Counted from the stretch's first letter, positions 33,835 through 43,089 are shown. The stretch: 64,000 nt of DNA from Neolewinella xylanilytica (GCF_002934605.1 NZ_PTJC01000008.1:101060-165059), one strand, 5' to 3'. Translations and numbers: made by a program. The notes: generated by a model not told the origin, from the sequence alone.

Positions 33835-34344
33835 ATGCCTAATTACTTCGAATTTTTCGGTCTGCGCCCTTCCCCCCGGGTTGACCTCGCCGAACTGAAA
33901 AAATCATTTTATGCTAACAGTAAACGGTTCCATCCCGATTTTCATACCCTCGAGGACGAAGCTATCCAACGGGAAGTGCTGGAAAAGAGTACGCTAAACA
34001 ACGAGGCCTATAAGATTCTCGCCGATGACGACCAGCGCCTGCGCCACCTGTTGGAACTGCACGGTGCGCTGGGCGAGGAAGGAAAGAACGAAGTGCCCCA
34101 GGAGTTCCTCATGGAAATCATGGACGTCAACGAAGCGCTGATGGAGTTGGAATTCGAAGACGACCCCGCCGTCCGGCTCAAGGTCGAAGGGCTCATCGAC
34201 CAGTTAGAAGGCGATCTGGATCGGAAAGTGGGCCCCCTTATGGCGGGGTATGATAATGACAGGGTTTCCGAAGCCGATCTGCGGTTGCTCGCGGATTACT
34301 ACCTCAAACGGCGGTACCTGATGCGACTGCGCGAAAAAATATAA
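33835..34344 (+). CDS. hscB: HscB-like iron-sulfur co-chaperone (J-domain)
   Basis: A 169-residue protein matching HscB in size and layout. An N-terminal J domain (NYFEFFGLRPSPRVD, HPD in RFHPDFH, LNNEAYKILADD) precedes a C-terminal helical bundle (QEFLMEIMDVNEALMELE). HscB recruits IscU to the Hsp70 HscA for Fe-S transfer. No iscU or hscA is adjacent, so it is separated from the usual isc context. yaaA follows after 2 bp. Confidence 0.9.
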   Translation: MPNYFEFFGLRPSPRVDLAELKKSFYANSKRFHPDFHTLEDEAIQREVLEKSTLNNEAYKILADDDQRLRHLLELHGALGEEGKNEVPQEFLMEIMDVNEALMELEFEDDPAVRLKVEGLIDQLEGDLDRKVGPLMAGYDNDRVSEADLRLLADYYLKRRYLMRLREKI

Positions 34345-34346
34345 TC

Positions 34347-35099
34347 ATGCTTATCCTGCTATCGCCGGCCAAAACGCTGGACTTATCCGAAGTGGAGGCC
34401 CCGACTACGGCGCCCCGATTTCTGGAAGATACGAACGCGTTAGTTGACATTCTGAAGAAGAAATCCGAAGCGGAACTGATGGACCTGATGTCGATCAGCG
34501 AAAAGCTCGCCTCCCTCAACCACGATCGGTTCCAGCGTCACCAGCGGGAAGCAATCGGCAAACCGGCGCTGCTGGCCTTTAAGGGAGATGTGTACCAAGA
34601 TCTGCAGGCCGCTGACTTTACCCAACGGGAACTTGATTTCGCCAACCGGCAGATCAGGATGTTATCGGGACTGTACGGACTTCTTCGCCCCCGGGATGTG
34701 ATGCAGCCCTATCGTCTGGAAATGGGAACCAGTCTGGAAACCGACCGGGGGGCTAACCTCTACGACTTCTGGGGCGATAAAATCACCGACCTGCTCAATC
34801 AGGATCTGGACGAAGACGGCACCGGGCTCGTGTTGAACCTCGCCAGCAAAGAGTACACCAAAAGCCTGAACTTCGGCAAGCTCCGGGGACGGGTATTAAA
34901 CGTGCAGTTCAAGGAAAGAAGGAACGGTAAACTCCGCTTCATCACTTTCAACGGAAAACGCGCCCGGGGCATGATGGCGCGGTTAATCACCCTGGAAGGG
35001 ATTCGAGAAGCGGAACCGCTCAAGGACCTGGTAGTCAATGATTACATCTACTCCCCGGAACACAGCACGGAGGACGATTGGATGTACGTAAAAGATTAA
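34347..35099 (+). CDS. yaaA: Peroxide stress protein YaaA (UPF0246)
   Basis: A 250-residue member of the DUF328/YaaA family, the normal length. Signatures are MLILLSPAKTLD at the start, ALLAFKGDVYQDL, LSGLYGLLRPRDVMQPYRLEMG, NLASKEYTKSL and FITFNGKRARGMMAR near the end. YaaA limits intracellular iron and oxidative damage in E. coli and binds DNA. It starts 2 bp after hscB; an iron-linked pairing is consistent with both families. Its 3' end overlaps the convergent glycosyltransferase gene by 4 bp. Confidence 0.95.
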   Translation: MLILLSPAKTLDLSEVEAPTTAPRFLEDTNALVDILKKKSEAELMDLMSISEKLASLNHDRFQRHQREAIGKPALLAFKGDVYQDLQAADFTQRELDFANRQIRMLSGLYGLLRPRDVMQPYRLEMGTSLETDRGANLYDFWGDKITDLLNQDLDEDGTGLVLNLASKEYTKSLNFGKLRGRVLNVQFKERRNGKLRFITFNGKRARGMMARLITLEGIREAEPLKDLVVNDYIYSPEHSTEDDWMYVKD

Positions 35100-36190
35100 T
35101 CCGCGATCTCCTCCCAGTACCCCAGCAGCTGTTGGGCACGTTGGGCGGTCGTATGGCTTGACAATACCCGTTCGCGGGCCGCGGTCCCTACTTTCCGCCG
35201 GGTAGCTTCGTCGGTACCGTAAAGAATATCCAGTACATCCTGCTCGTCATTGACGCAAAAAAGCTCGCGGTCCACCTCGAAGAATTCATCCACCCCGTCC
35301 CAGTTTTCGGTAAGTACCGGCACGCCGCAGGCAGCCGCGGCCAGCATCTGTCGGGGCGGGGTATAGCCGTATTCGCGTCGATCGCTTTTCCCGAGGATGA
35401 GGGTACAGGCTTGTCGGTTGTAAAAATCTACCCGATTGGTTTCGGGGAGGTGTTCCAAATAGGTCAGGTTTTGCGGCCAGATGGAGGCGAAGGGGTAGCC
35501 GTCTCCCGCCAGGGCAAACTGCCGGTTCGGCGTGATACGCGCCGGCTCGAGCAAAAGCGTTTCCAGGAGGTACTGCCGCTCGGGCTTGAAGGTGCCGATA
35601 AAACCGAGATCGTAGTTGACCTCAATGTCCATCCGGTAAAAGGAGAACGGATCGATGCTCTCGTAGAGGGGGCGTACGCAGGATACGCCGTAGTCGGCCG
35701 ACAATCGCTGAAGGGCCGGGCCACCGGTGGTCGACAAATAGAGGTTAAACGACTGAATGGTATGGTGGCTGAGCCGGGAAGTATCCCGGATGTGGTTTCC
35801 CGAATCCAGGTGTCGCAAGGTCTGGCACAGGTCGGTATCGTAGTAAATCTTGATTCCCCGGGCCTCCTCCGCGATCCAGGCGGCAATGCGGTCGCACTCT
35901 TGCAATCCGCTTCCGAGAAGGACGAGGTCGGCCGAAGCGATCACCGGCAGGTATTCGCTGAGCAAAGTATCCACGTCGTCGTAGGTCCATACCTCGCAGT
36001 AGGGCGACCGGAGCATGTCGCGGGGGGCTTTACGGCCGCGCTCCCGGGGCTCCAGGTAGGTGGTGCGGTGGCCATGGTGCGCCAATTCATTGATCAGCCC
36101 CCGGTAGAGTTCCGCGCCGGGGTTAGCAACGCTGCTGAGGATGGAGCGACCGATAATGACCAGGTCCAATGTCTGATTGGCGAAATTCAC
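35096..36190 (-). CDS. CgeB-like glycosyltransferase
   Basis: A 364-residue protein with a two-domain GT-B pattern. The N-terminal half carries DLVIIGRSILSS and LVLLGSGLQECD. The C-terminal half shows DLGFIGTFKPERQ, YTPPRQMLAAAACGVPVLTENWDGVDEFF and a terminal helix after DVLDILYG. This arrangement matches CgeB/spore-coat-type glycosyltransferases, which are also common in surface-polysaccharide loci. No donor or acceptor can be inferred, and no polysaccharide cluster adjoins it. Confidence 0.78.
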   Translation of the reverse strand: MNFANQTLDLVIIGRSILSSVANPGAELYRGLINELAHHGHRTTYLEPRERGRKAPRDMLRSPYCEVWTYDDVDTLLSEYLPVIASADLVLLGSGLQECDRIAAWIAEEARGIKIYYDTDLCQTLRHLDSGNHIRDTSRLSHHTIQSFNLYLSTTGGPALQRLSADYGVSCVRPLYESIDPFSFYRMDIEVNYDLGFIGTFKPERQYLLETLLLEPARITPNRQFALAGDGYPFASIWPQNLTYLEHLPETNRVDFYNRQACTLILGKSDRREYGYTPPRQMLAAAACGVPVLTENWDGVDEFFEVDRELFCVNDEQDVLDILYGTDEATRRKVGTAARERVLSSHTTAQRAQQLLGYWEEIAD

Positions 36191-36413
36191 GGGAACAAGG
36201 TACGCAGTGGCGGCCGTTGGTCAACCAGCAGACCGTTACGAAAAGCTTAAATCCCGTCGTTTGCGCGACGCGGCCCGGTATTATCCAGCAATCCCGCGGA
36301 AAGCCCACGTAACGGCATCGGAAATGTTTTTCCCGTAGTACCGGTTCCTCTACCGGACGTGGTAATCGGCCGCGGATCAGGCGTACGCTAACCCGCAACC
36401 GCTAGTGCTTCCC
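36191..36413. other. Intergenic, no gene seen
   Basis: Non-coding on present evidence. Together with 36516-36709 it forms the region upstream of the CgeB-like gene. No strong hairpin or promoter match was found in this part. Confidence 0.4.
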
Positions 36414-36515
36414 CTACGGAAGGTAGCCGGCCAGCCAGCCGAGGGAAAAGCAAAACCAGAAAAGAGATCCGAGTAACAAAAGGTGGCGCTTGCGCAGGGT
36501 GATCGGGGTGTTCAT
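36414..36515 (-). CDS. Candidate 33-residue single-span membrane protein
   Basis: ATG at 36515, stop at 36416-36414. A short basic N-terminus (TLRKRH) precedes a hydrophobic segment rich in L, F, W and G (residues ~11-32) and the protein ends GYLP. This is the shape of small bacterial membrane proteins with the basic end inside. No known family was recognised and no promoter box is clear, so it could be a chance frame, although the basic-then-hydrophobic order is not expected from random DNA of this composition. Confidence 0.4.
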   Translation of the reverse strand: MNTPITLRKRHLLLLGSLFWFCFSLGWLAGYLP

Positions 36516-36709
36516 TTTAGGTGGTTTATTACCCTAAATTTCCTATTCAATCCGGTTACATACCAGGACGATACAGCGGGTTACGTTCCGATCCCGGAGG
36601 CCTAATTTCGCACTCCCAAGGTTGGTAAATCACTGATTTATAGGTCTTTGAATGATTATATGCCGCCTAACCACGTTCGTCGGGTTTTTAGGGATTTGCG
36701 TCGACCATT

Positions 36710-36741
36710 TTTGGGCTGGGGTGGGCCCGGGCCTAGTTTAG
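36710..36741 (+). promoter_or_regulatory. Promoter of the RDD-like gene (TTTG-N20-TAGTTTAG)
   Basis: TTTG at 36710-36713 and TAGTTTAG at 36734-36741 are separated by 20 bp. The ATG lies at 36761, giving a leader of about 15 nt. The last base of the -7 box is consistent; the seventh is A instead of T. Confidence 0.55.
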
Positions 36742-36760
36742 ACGAATAAACCATTACCCC

Positions 36761-37177
36761 ATGAATGTCTGTGCACGCTACCTGATCTACCTCGTCGACT
36801 GCCTCGTTATGCTCTTCGTCATCGGATTGCAGTTTCTGGTGTTCCGGGGCGAATTACCCTTTGACTACGATTCCGAAAGCTGGCTGAGGATCCTCCTCGA
36901 CGGAGGCAACGTCGGCCTGGTCACCCTGCTCGGCGGAACGCTGTATTGGTCCATCGTCGATTATCACGATGAACTGAAGGAGCTCCGCCGGTCCACGATT
37001 ATCTCTAGCGAAACGGGTGAGGAGCCGGAAATGGCTACCCGGGTCGTACGCTCCGGCCTCAAGGCTTTTACGCTCTTCACCTTTCCGGTACTGCTGGTTT
37101 TTGCCCTGTTTAGCGAAAATCATCGCTTTCTACACGATTACGTGGCCAAGACGGAACGGGTCAAGCTCAACGGTTAA
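36761..37177 (+). CDS. RDD-family-like small membrane protein
   Basis: A 138-residue protein with three predicted membrane segments (about 8-30, 48-66 and 98-118). The ending, HRFLHDYVAKTERVKL, matches the RDD-domain closing pattern (LHDxxAxTxVV), and the R-x-x-Y-L-V-D start fits the RDD opening. The central loop is shorter and less conserved than usual, so the assignment is tentative. RDD proteins are often linked to sodium/proton tolerance or compatible-solute transport, but this cannot be claimed here. It converges with the S66 peptidase gene. Confidence 0.6.
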   Translation: MNVCARYLIYLVDCLVMLFVIGLQFLVFRGELPFDYDSESWLRILLDGGNVGLVTLLGGTLYWSIVDYHDELKELRRSTIISSETGEEPEMATRVVRSGLKAFTLFTFPVLLVFALFSENHRFLHDYVAKTERVKLNG

Positions 37178-37208
37178 CTGATTTAGCGAAGCACCCGCGC
37201 GCCGGCGC

Positions 37209-38201
37209 CTAAACGGAAGGCTCGATGTAAAAATCCAGGGCGCTAAAACGGACGGTTCCTCCTACCGGCAACGTACACATATCCTTGATGTGGCCGATCG
37301 GTAGTCCGTAGGCAACCGGAATACCCAAGTCTCCGAGTCGGTCGGTCAGCGTCTCCCGCAGCGTCAGGGATCGGTCGCCGGCGTCGGCCTCGCAATCGTG
37401 GAAAAGGCCGAGCATAATTCCGGCGCAGCGTTGCAGTTGCCAGGCCTGCCGTAGTTGGGTGAGCATCCGGTCGACGCGATACGGCTTCTCCCCTACTTCC
37501 TCAATGAATAATACCTTCCCCTCCAGGTCGGGCACGGCTTTCGTTCCCACCATGGCGGCCAGTAAACTCAGATTGCCGCCCCACAGGCTTCCGGTGGCGA
37601 TGCCGGGGTGAATAATGTACTGTTCCGTGGCGCCATCCGGCAGTTCGATGCGCTGCCACGCCTCCCCTTCGAGCAGGGCATTGCGCATGTGACGCTCGGT
37701 GTAAGGCGTGAATTCCGAGCTTCCTACCGGACCGTGGTAGGTGACCAATCCGGTTTGGTTGGTAATGGCATTGAGCAGCGCGGTGATGTCGCTATAGCCG
37801 ATCAGGATCTTGGGATTACGGCGGATCAGGTCGTAGTTAAGTGCGGGCAGCAGGCGGGCGCTGCCGTACCCTCCCCGGGCGCACCAGACGGCCTTGACAT
37901 CCCGGTCGGCGAACATCGCGTGCAGGTCGTCCAGCCGTTCGCGGTCGCTGCCGGCAAGGAATCCGTGCTCCGACCGCAGGTAGCGGCCGGGTTTCACGGT
38001 GAGCCCAAGTCCTTCGATTTGCTGGTAAGCCCGTTGCAGGGAGTCATCGTCAATAAAGCTGGCGGGGGTGATCAGGCCGACGGTGTCTCCCCGCTTCAGG
38101 CGGGCAGGCAGGAGGGGGCGCCGGGGCGCGGGTGCGGCGGAAGTCGTAAACGGTAAGGCCAATCCGGTGGCCAGGGCGGCGGTGAATCTTCTACGGTCCA
38201 T
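37209..38201 (-). CDS. S66 LD-carboxypeptidase (LdcA/MccF-like), exported
   Basis: A 330-residue peptidase. The N-terminus DRRRF followed by a hydrophobic stretch and APA resembles a Tat signal. The catalytic Ser lies in IGYSDITALL, the Glu in FIEEVGEKPYRVDRML, and the His in LPIGHIKD near the C-terminus, the standard S66 triad order. Such enzymes release the terminal D-Ala from murein tetrapeptides. The ATG at 38201 was chosen because the upstream frame is low complexity and without homology. A strong terminator for the preceding TonB-receptor gene lies 24 bp upstream. Confidence 0.9.
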   Translation of the reverse strand: MDRRRFTAALATGLALPFTTSAAPAPRRPLLPARLKRGDTVGLITPASFIDDDSLQRAYQQIEGLGLTVKPGRYLRSEHGFLAGSDRERLDDLHAMFADRDVKAVWCARGGYGSARLLPALNYDLIRRNPKILIGYSDITALLNAITNQTGLVTYHGPVGSSEFTPYTERHMRNALLEGEAWQRIELPDGATEQYIIHPGIATGSLWGGNLSLLAAMVGTKAVPDLEGKVLFIEEVGEKPYRVDRMLTQLRQAWQLQRCAGIMLGLFHDCEADAGDRSLTLRETLTDRLGDLGIPVAYGLPIGHIKDMCTLPVGGTVRFSALDFYIEPSV

Positions 38202-38224
38202 GTCCGTGAAGATACCCAAACAAA

Positions 38225-38253
38225 GACGCCCCCCGTGGGATACGGGGGGCGTT
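38225..38253 (-). terminator. Strong hairpin terminator after the TonB-receptor gene
   Basis: 12-bp stem (38225-38236 with 38242-38253, one G-T pair) around a GGGAT loop, with six consecutive G-C pairs. On the minus strand it is followed by TTTGTTTGGG. It separates the receptor gene (ending 38299) from the S66 peptidase gene. Confidence 0.8.
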
Positions 38254-38298
38254 GTAAATGGGACTACAAAATGTAATCTAGTGCGTCTTGGTGTGGAC

Positions 38299-41175
38299 TT
38301 AGAGGCCGTAGCTGATACCGAGGGAGAATTCACGGCCGCGCTCGTAGCTACTGAAGAGATACTCCTTTCCCTTAAAGTCGCTGAAGGTTTCGTACTTGGG
38401 ATTAAGTACGTTACGGGCGCGAGCACTGAACGTGATGTTATTGATCTTCTTGGTGAGATTAATGTCCAGGCTGCTGCGGCCCCTTTCGAATATATCGCTG
38501 GCGCCTACCGCACCGATACTCGTGAGCCGGTCGGCGAAATAATTGAAGCTTACAAAGGCATCCCAACCGCTTTCCTGGGTGGCGTACCCGAGGTTCGCAT
38601 TAACGATCCATGGCGATTGCCCGTTGAACGGGCGCGTTTGTGGAAAATCAGGATCGATGTCCAAGGCATCCCGGTATTCCTTGTCGTCGATGTCTTGCAC
38701 GGACTCAATGTAACTCAGGTTGGAACTGAAGGTGAAATTCGTGAACGAACTGCCGATGAAAGCCAGGCTCTTACGGAACTCCAATTCCAAACCGTACAGA
38801 CTGGCCGATTCGGAATTGGTCCAGGTAAATTGCTGTTCGCCGGCGTTGCGGAAGGTAGTGACGATCGGGTCCCGGAATCGCTTGTAAAAGGCACTGATGG
38901 CGATAACTTCTCCCGCATTCGGAAAGATCTCGTACCGAAGATCGTAATTATCGATGCTGGTCACGGACAAGTCCGGATTGCCGAAAACCGGCGGCTCACC
39001 GATAAAGCCGAAGCTACCGAAAGGCGCTACCTCCCGCATATTGGGTCGGGCGATGGTCTGACTGAAACTGGCACGGATATTCTGGCCGTCACGCAGTTTG
39101 TACACGAGATTCAGAGCCGGAAGCAGGGCCAGTGTATCAATGTGGGCTTCGTAGTCCTCGGGGTTTAGAGAGAGAGCTGCCAGATCGCTAACGATATCGA
39201 TCTTGGTACCCTCGAGGCGAAGTCCGCCAATTACCTTAAACTTGGGGGATACTTCGTAGGTAACCATTCCGTATCCGGCATAGATATCGTAGGAACCTAC
39301 GTAGCTATTGGATAATTGTGTGTTGTCGGTAATGTACAGTCCGACAGTATTCCGGCCGGGCTCTCCACCGATGACCCCGATGTTGTCATCACCGAAATAA
39401 ATACCGGGATCTCCGTTGGCCTCGCCAAAGCTGAGTCCGCTACGGTTCTCGTAAACGTAGGACGTCTCATTGAAATCACGGTCCTTCGTATTGTAGAGGC
39501 CGCCAAATTTAATGGCGTTTCCACGGCTTTTTGCCTGGAGGAACGGTATCGTGATATCCACTTTACCCTGGTAGCTATCGTCCGACAAGTCCCGGTAAAA
39601 GTGACTGGGCAGAATCAGCTGGGCGGGGTTAATCTGGGGAAAGCCGCCATTCACGGTGTACGCAAGGAAGCGAAGATCGGGCTCGTTCTGCTCGGAATCA
39701 ACGTAATTACCCGCCCATTCGATCTTGGTATTTCCTAGGCCTTTGATGACGTGCTGTCCTTCGACAACGTAATTACGTAGGTCCCGGCTCAGGAAGGAGT
39801 TGGTTTGGGAAGCGAAGTAGTTGTCTTCCGTACCTCCGAGTCCGAAGTCGTTGTTGGCTCCGACCAGCGAACGCCCTTCGATAAAAGCCTGGTGGCTATA
39901 GATGCCGTAAAGATTGATCGTACTGGCTGATGAGGGGCGGAAGCTCAGACCAAGCATCCCGCCGATTTTTGGAGCTTCGACACTTTGGTTGTCGCGTAGG
40001 TTGAATTCTTCCTGCAGGTCGGCCCCGGTCATGGGGTTGATGTAGTTCGCCCGAACACCGTTGGTATACTGGCTGTAATCCCGACTGTAACTCAGGCTGG
40101 CAAAGGCCCCGACCGGCATGTTACCCAGATTGAACTGGTTACCGATATTGGCACTGATGCTGTAATCCAACGGCGTATTCATTTGCTGCAAACCGAAGCC
40201 GTTGGTGAACGAACGGGCGGTTTGGTCGAGGAGAGCGGCGGTTGCATCATCTCCTCCAGCGCGTCGAGCGCTACTACTGGCCAGGATATCCAGCTCAGCA
40301 ATGCGTGGGTCGTCTAGAATAGCCGGCCGATCCAGGGTACCGTCATTGTACCCTAATCCCGCGCGGTCACCGGCGTTGAAAGTCAGAAAGTCATCGCGGA
40401 GGTTTGACTGCGCATTATAGGCCGTGGATACACTAACGCCGAACGTAAAGCGCTCCGGCAGGGCCTTCAATTTTATATTTACGCTTCCACCGGTAAAGTC
40501 ACCGGGTAGATCGGGAGTGAAAGTTTTGTTGGCAACGATGTTGTCCAGCAGGTTCGTCGGGATCAGGTCAAGTTGCGCGCTGTTCCGGTACGGATCGATA
40601 CTGGGTAAGCGGAGACCGTTCAGCGTCGTCGCCGAATACCGATCCCCCAAGCCGCGCACGTAAACGTATTTCCCGTCGACTACCGTGGTGCCCGTAACTT
40701 TTGTGAGGGCGGCTGCGGCGGTACCGGCTCCAAGACGCTGAATTTCCTGGCTCGAAATGATGTCCTGAACCTTATCGCTGTTTTCACGAAGCTTCAGTAC
40801 GGCGACTTCGCCTCGCTCCAGCGCTTGGGCGGTTACGGTGACATCGAGCGCAAGTTCTACGCCAGTATCCTCACCGAAGGTGATATCAAGGATGGTGGTT
40901 TCGTTGGGAAGGACGGTGACATCCTCCAGAATTTGTTCGCCGAAGCCTACGTAAGAGGCAACGAGCGTGTAGGTACCGGCGTCCACTTGGAATTGGTACT
41001 TACCTTCAATAAAATCCGTCTGTGCACCCTGTGAGGTACCTTGAATAACGACGTTGGCGCCCAACATGGGAAAGCCGTCGGGATCATAAACCGTTCCCGC
41101 GATAGCCCCCTTTTGTGCTACCATTTGGAGGCTGCTCAAGAGAAGGACCGTGCCGAATAGCATTCGGTAAAGCAT
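38299..41175 (-). CDS. TonB-dependent outer-membrane receptor with carboxypeptidase-like N-domain
   Basis: A 958-residue receptor. Signal peptide to about residue 21, then a carboxypeptidase-D-like domain (GTVYDPDGFPMLGANVVI, YTLVASYVGF). The plug carries VYVRGLGDRYSATTLNGLRLP and NIVANKTFTPDLPGDFTGGSVNI, a pattern typical of the FecA/CirA-like class rather than SusC. The barrel ends GREFSLGISYGL. It lacks a SusD partner. The gene directly upstream encodes a T9SS-sorted protein, with a hairpin between them. Similar receptor/sorted-protein pairs occur in Bacteroidota (from memory); the ligand is unknown. Confidence 0.92.
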   Translation of the reverse strand: MLYRMLFGTVLLLSSLQMVAQKGAIAGTVYDPDGFPMLGANVVIQGTSQGAQTDFIEGKYQFQVDAGTYTLVASYVGFGEQILEDVTVLPNETTILDITFGEDTGVELALDVTVTAQALERGEVAVLKLRENSDKVQDIISSQEIQRLGAGTAAAALTKVTGTTVVDGKYVYVRGLGDRYSATTLNGLRLPSIDPYRNSAQLDLIPTNLLDNIVANKTFTPDLPGDFTGGSVNIKLKALPERFTFGVSVSTAYNAQSNLRDDFLTFNAGDRAGLGYNDGTLDRPAILDDPRIAELDILASSSARRAGGDDATAALLDQTARSFTNGFGLQQMNTPLDYSISANIGNQFNLGNMPVGAFASLSYSRDYSQYTNGVRANYINPMTGADLQEEFNLRDNQSVEAPKIGGMLGLSFRPSSASTINLYGIYSHQAFIEGRSLVGANNDFGLGGTEDNYFASQTNSFLSRDLRNYVVEGQHVIKGLGNTKIEWAGNYVDSEQNEPDLRFLAYTVNGGFPQINPAQLILPSHFYRDLSDDSYQGKVDITIPFLQAKSRGNAIKFGGLYNTKDRDFNETSYVYENRSGLSFGEANGDPGIYFGDDNIGVIGGEPGRNTVGLYITDNTQLSNSYVGSYDIYAGYGMVTYEVSPKFKVIGGLRLEGTKIDIVSDLAALSLNPEDYEAHIDTLALLPALNLVYKLRDGQNIRASFSQTIARPNMREVAPFGSFGFIGEPPVFGNPDLSVTSIDNYDLRYEIFPNAGEVIAISAFYKRFRDPIVTTFRNAGEQQFTWTNSESASLYGLELEFRKSLAFIGSSFTNFTFSSNLSYIESVQDIDDKEYRDALDIDPDFPQTRPFNGQSPWIVNANLGYATQESGWDAFVSFNYFADRLTSIGAVGASDIFERGRSSLDINLTKKINNITFSARARNVLNPKYETFSDFKGKEYLFSSYERGREFSLGISYGL

Positions 41176-41207
41176 ACTGATTAAATTGAAATTTGCACTA
41201 GAAAATC

Positions 41208-41242
41208 GGGATGGCGATTCCAGCTAAGGGAACCGCCATCCC
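41208..41242 (-). terminator. Hairpin between the T9SS-sorted gene and the TonB-receptor gene
   Basis: A perfect 9-bp stem (41208-41216 with 41234-41242), then one mismatch and 4 more pairs. The minus-strand sequence after it, GATTTTCTAG, has only a short T-run. It probably terminates part of the transcripts, lowering expression of the downstream receptor, or stabilises the 3' end of the upstream message. Confidence 0.6.
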
Positions 41243-41265
41243 ATATAAGTAGTCTTTCGCGGAGA

Positions 41266-43002
41266 TTACCGCTTCACGCTCAGCTTCTGTACCAGACGGC
41301 TACCGGCTACGTCCATAATGACGAAGTAAGTTCCGTTGGCTAAATGGCTGACGTTAAAGGTCTCCGACTGTTCGCCTGCCGTGTAGAAGGCAGTGCGCCG
41401 GAAGATCGGCCGACCCAGCAGGTCGATGATCGTCATGGTAGCGTCCTGAGCTCTGTTCATTTCGAATTCCATGCGCACGGAGGCATTCGCGGGGTTTGGC
41501 ACCGGAGCGCTAAGGCTGAAGGTGGCCGCGGAAACGGACCCTACGCCAGTCACTTCCCCATAAGCATTTGCCTGGTCGAGAGCCGTCCATCCGGCTAGCC
41601 ATGCCATATTATCCGAACCGTTTCCGGGAGCGAAAGCACCGTAGTAGCCGACCGAGTCAAGCACCGTGGTGTCGGGTGCCGGAGCACCGGTCGCGGCGGC
41701 GCCGAACAAGTTCGGACGGAGGTCAAACATCTCACCGTCTTCGCTACGATCGTCGCTGTTGAATTCGGGATCCGCAATGACATTGCCATTCTCAGCAAAG
41801 TTGGTGACCACCTGGGCGGAGGATGTCGTGTTGATCATCTCATCACTACCCACAGCGAGGAAGATCGCTTCGGCAGTTCCCTGGGCATCACCCTCCCCGC
41901 GGCCGAAGCCATAGAAATAATTGTTCTTGAGTACCAAGTCACCGGCCAGGAGGCGGCCATAGCTGTCCACATCGGTATCGGGAAGATCTTCAATACCGAT
42001 CGCGGCACCGTTGAAGTCGTAGAATATGGAGTTCTGGTAAGTTCCACCGGCGTTATCGCGAAAGATCACGGCGAAAGGAATGTTGGCTATTGCATCACCG
42101 GTGCCCGTTGAAGTGCCTTCTTCACCAATACCTACGTAGGTAGCGTTGGCAATATTCGGCTTACTAAAAGGAGCAAACCCGTCGGGGGAGGCGCCATCGT
42201 GTTCGCCGGCCCGGCCCGTATCGTCTCCGTTGGCTTGCAGGCTAAACCAGTACTGTCCGGTTCCACGCCATCCAAAATCGTAGTCGAAGCTATCATCACC
42301 ACAGAAGGCTACCGCAGCGTGTTTTATGGAAACAGTGCCGCCGAAGAATTCAATGCCGTCATCCTGATTGGCAAAGACTTCTATATAGTCGATCGTTGTT
42401 CCCGAGCCTACCCCACCAAGGGTGAGCCCGTTAATTTCATTGTTGTTGGAAAGGATACTTCCGCCATGCCGAATGGAGACGTAAGTCAGGGTTCCCGAGC
42501 TTTCATCATTGACCGGGTTATCACCTCCTCCGTACTGTGCACGGGGCTCGTCGGCATCGATGCCTTCTATTCCGACTTGGCCCCCGGTGGTGGCGATTTC
42601 GGCATTGCCCAGAATGATCAAGCCTCCCCAAAGCCCCTTATCGTCCAGATAGCTGAGGTCATCGGCTACCTCGAGATCATCATCTTCAGCGGTAAAGATG
42701 ATTGGAGCTTCCTGGGTACCGGCAGCTTTAATGGAAGCGCCTCGGGTGATAATCAGCGCGCTGGTCCGGTCGCCCGTGGTCGGGGTTTCCATGCCGCGGA
42801 TGACCGTACCGGGCTCGATGTTCAGTACACCCTCCTCCTCAAGGTACACCAGACCATCGAGCATGTATACGTTGTCGCTTGTCCAGTTGTAGGTAGTCGC
42901 TCCCACCAACGATAGATCGTTAATGGTGACTACATTATCCTGAGCCTGGGCGGAACCGAAGCCCAAGACAAGGAGAAAAATGAAGGTAAATCTTGCGTTC
43001 AT
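41266..43002 (-). CDS. Secreted protein with T9SS type A sorting domain
   Basis: A 578-residue protein. A signal peptide ends at AQA near residue 21. The body is a parallel-beta-like repeat protein with LWGGLIILGNA, SGTLTYVSIRHGG, DGIEFFGGTVSIKHA and FDYDFGWRGTGQYW, a form seen in surface proteins encoded beside TonB receptors. The last ~85 residues are a type A C-terminal domain (NPANASVRMEF..., LLGRPIF, LANGTYFVIM, QKLSVKR), which directs export by the type IX system and removal on release or attachment. It is first in a two-gene unit with the TonB receptor. The ligand or enzymatic role is unknown. Confidence 0.9.
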   Translation of the reverse strand: MNARFTFIFLLVLGFGSAQAQDNVVTINDLSLVGATTYNWTSDNVYMLDGLVYLEEEGVLNIEPGTVIRGMETPTTGDRTSALIITRGASIKAAGTQEAPIIFTAEDDDLEVADDLSYLDDKGLWGGLIILGNAEIATTGGQVGIEGIDADEPRAQYGGGDNPVNDESSGTLTYVSIRHGGSILSNNNEINGLTLGGVGSGTTIDYIEVFANQDDGIEFFGGTVSIKHAAVAFCGDDSFDYDFGWRGTGQYWFSLQANGDDTGRAGEHDGASPDGFAPFSKPNIANATYVGIGEEGTSTGTGDAIANIPFAVIFRDNAGGTYQNSIFYDFNGAAIGIEDLPDTDVDSYGRLLAGDLVLKNNYFYGFGRGEGDAQGTAEAIFLAVGSDEMINTTSSAQVVTNFAENGNVIADPEFNSDDRSEDGEMFDLRPNLFGAAATGAPAPDTTVLDSVGYYGAFAPGNGSDNMAWLAGWTALDQANAYGEVTGVGSVSAATFSLSAPVPNPANASVRMEFEMNRAQDATMTIIDLLGRPIFRRTAFYTAGEQSETFNVSHLANGTYFVIMDVAGSRLVQKLSVKR

Positions 43003-43043
43003 AAAGAGGTGGTTGATTTTCTTGCTTGCGTTTTAAGACGCTG

Positions 43044-43051
43044 CAAAGGTC
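43044..43051 (-). promoter_or_regulatory. Putative -7 element (GACCTTTG) for the T9SS-sorted gene
   Basis: Minus-strand GACCTTTG differs from TAnnTTTG only at the first base. The ATG at 43002 follows after 41 bp. Confidence 0.4.
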
Positions 43052-43089
43052 CTACCTGGCTATGAACTGAGGATATGTATCAGGTTAAG

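Noticed and set aside
38202-38426. N-terminal extension of the S66 peptidase to 38426
   Set aside because: It would include the strong terminator of the upstream gene and Ser/Thr-rich residues unlike the family; the Tat-like signal begins at 38201.
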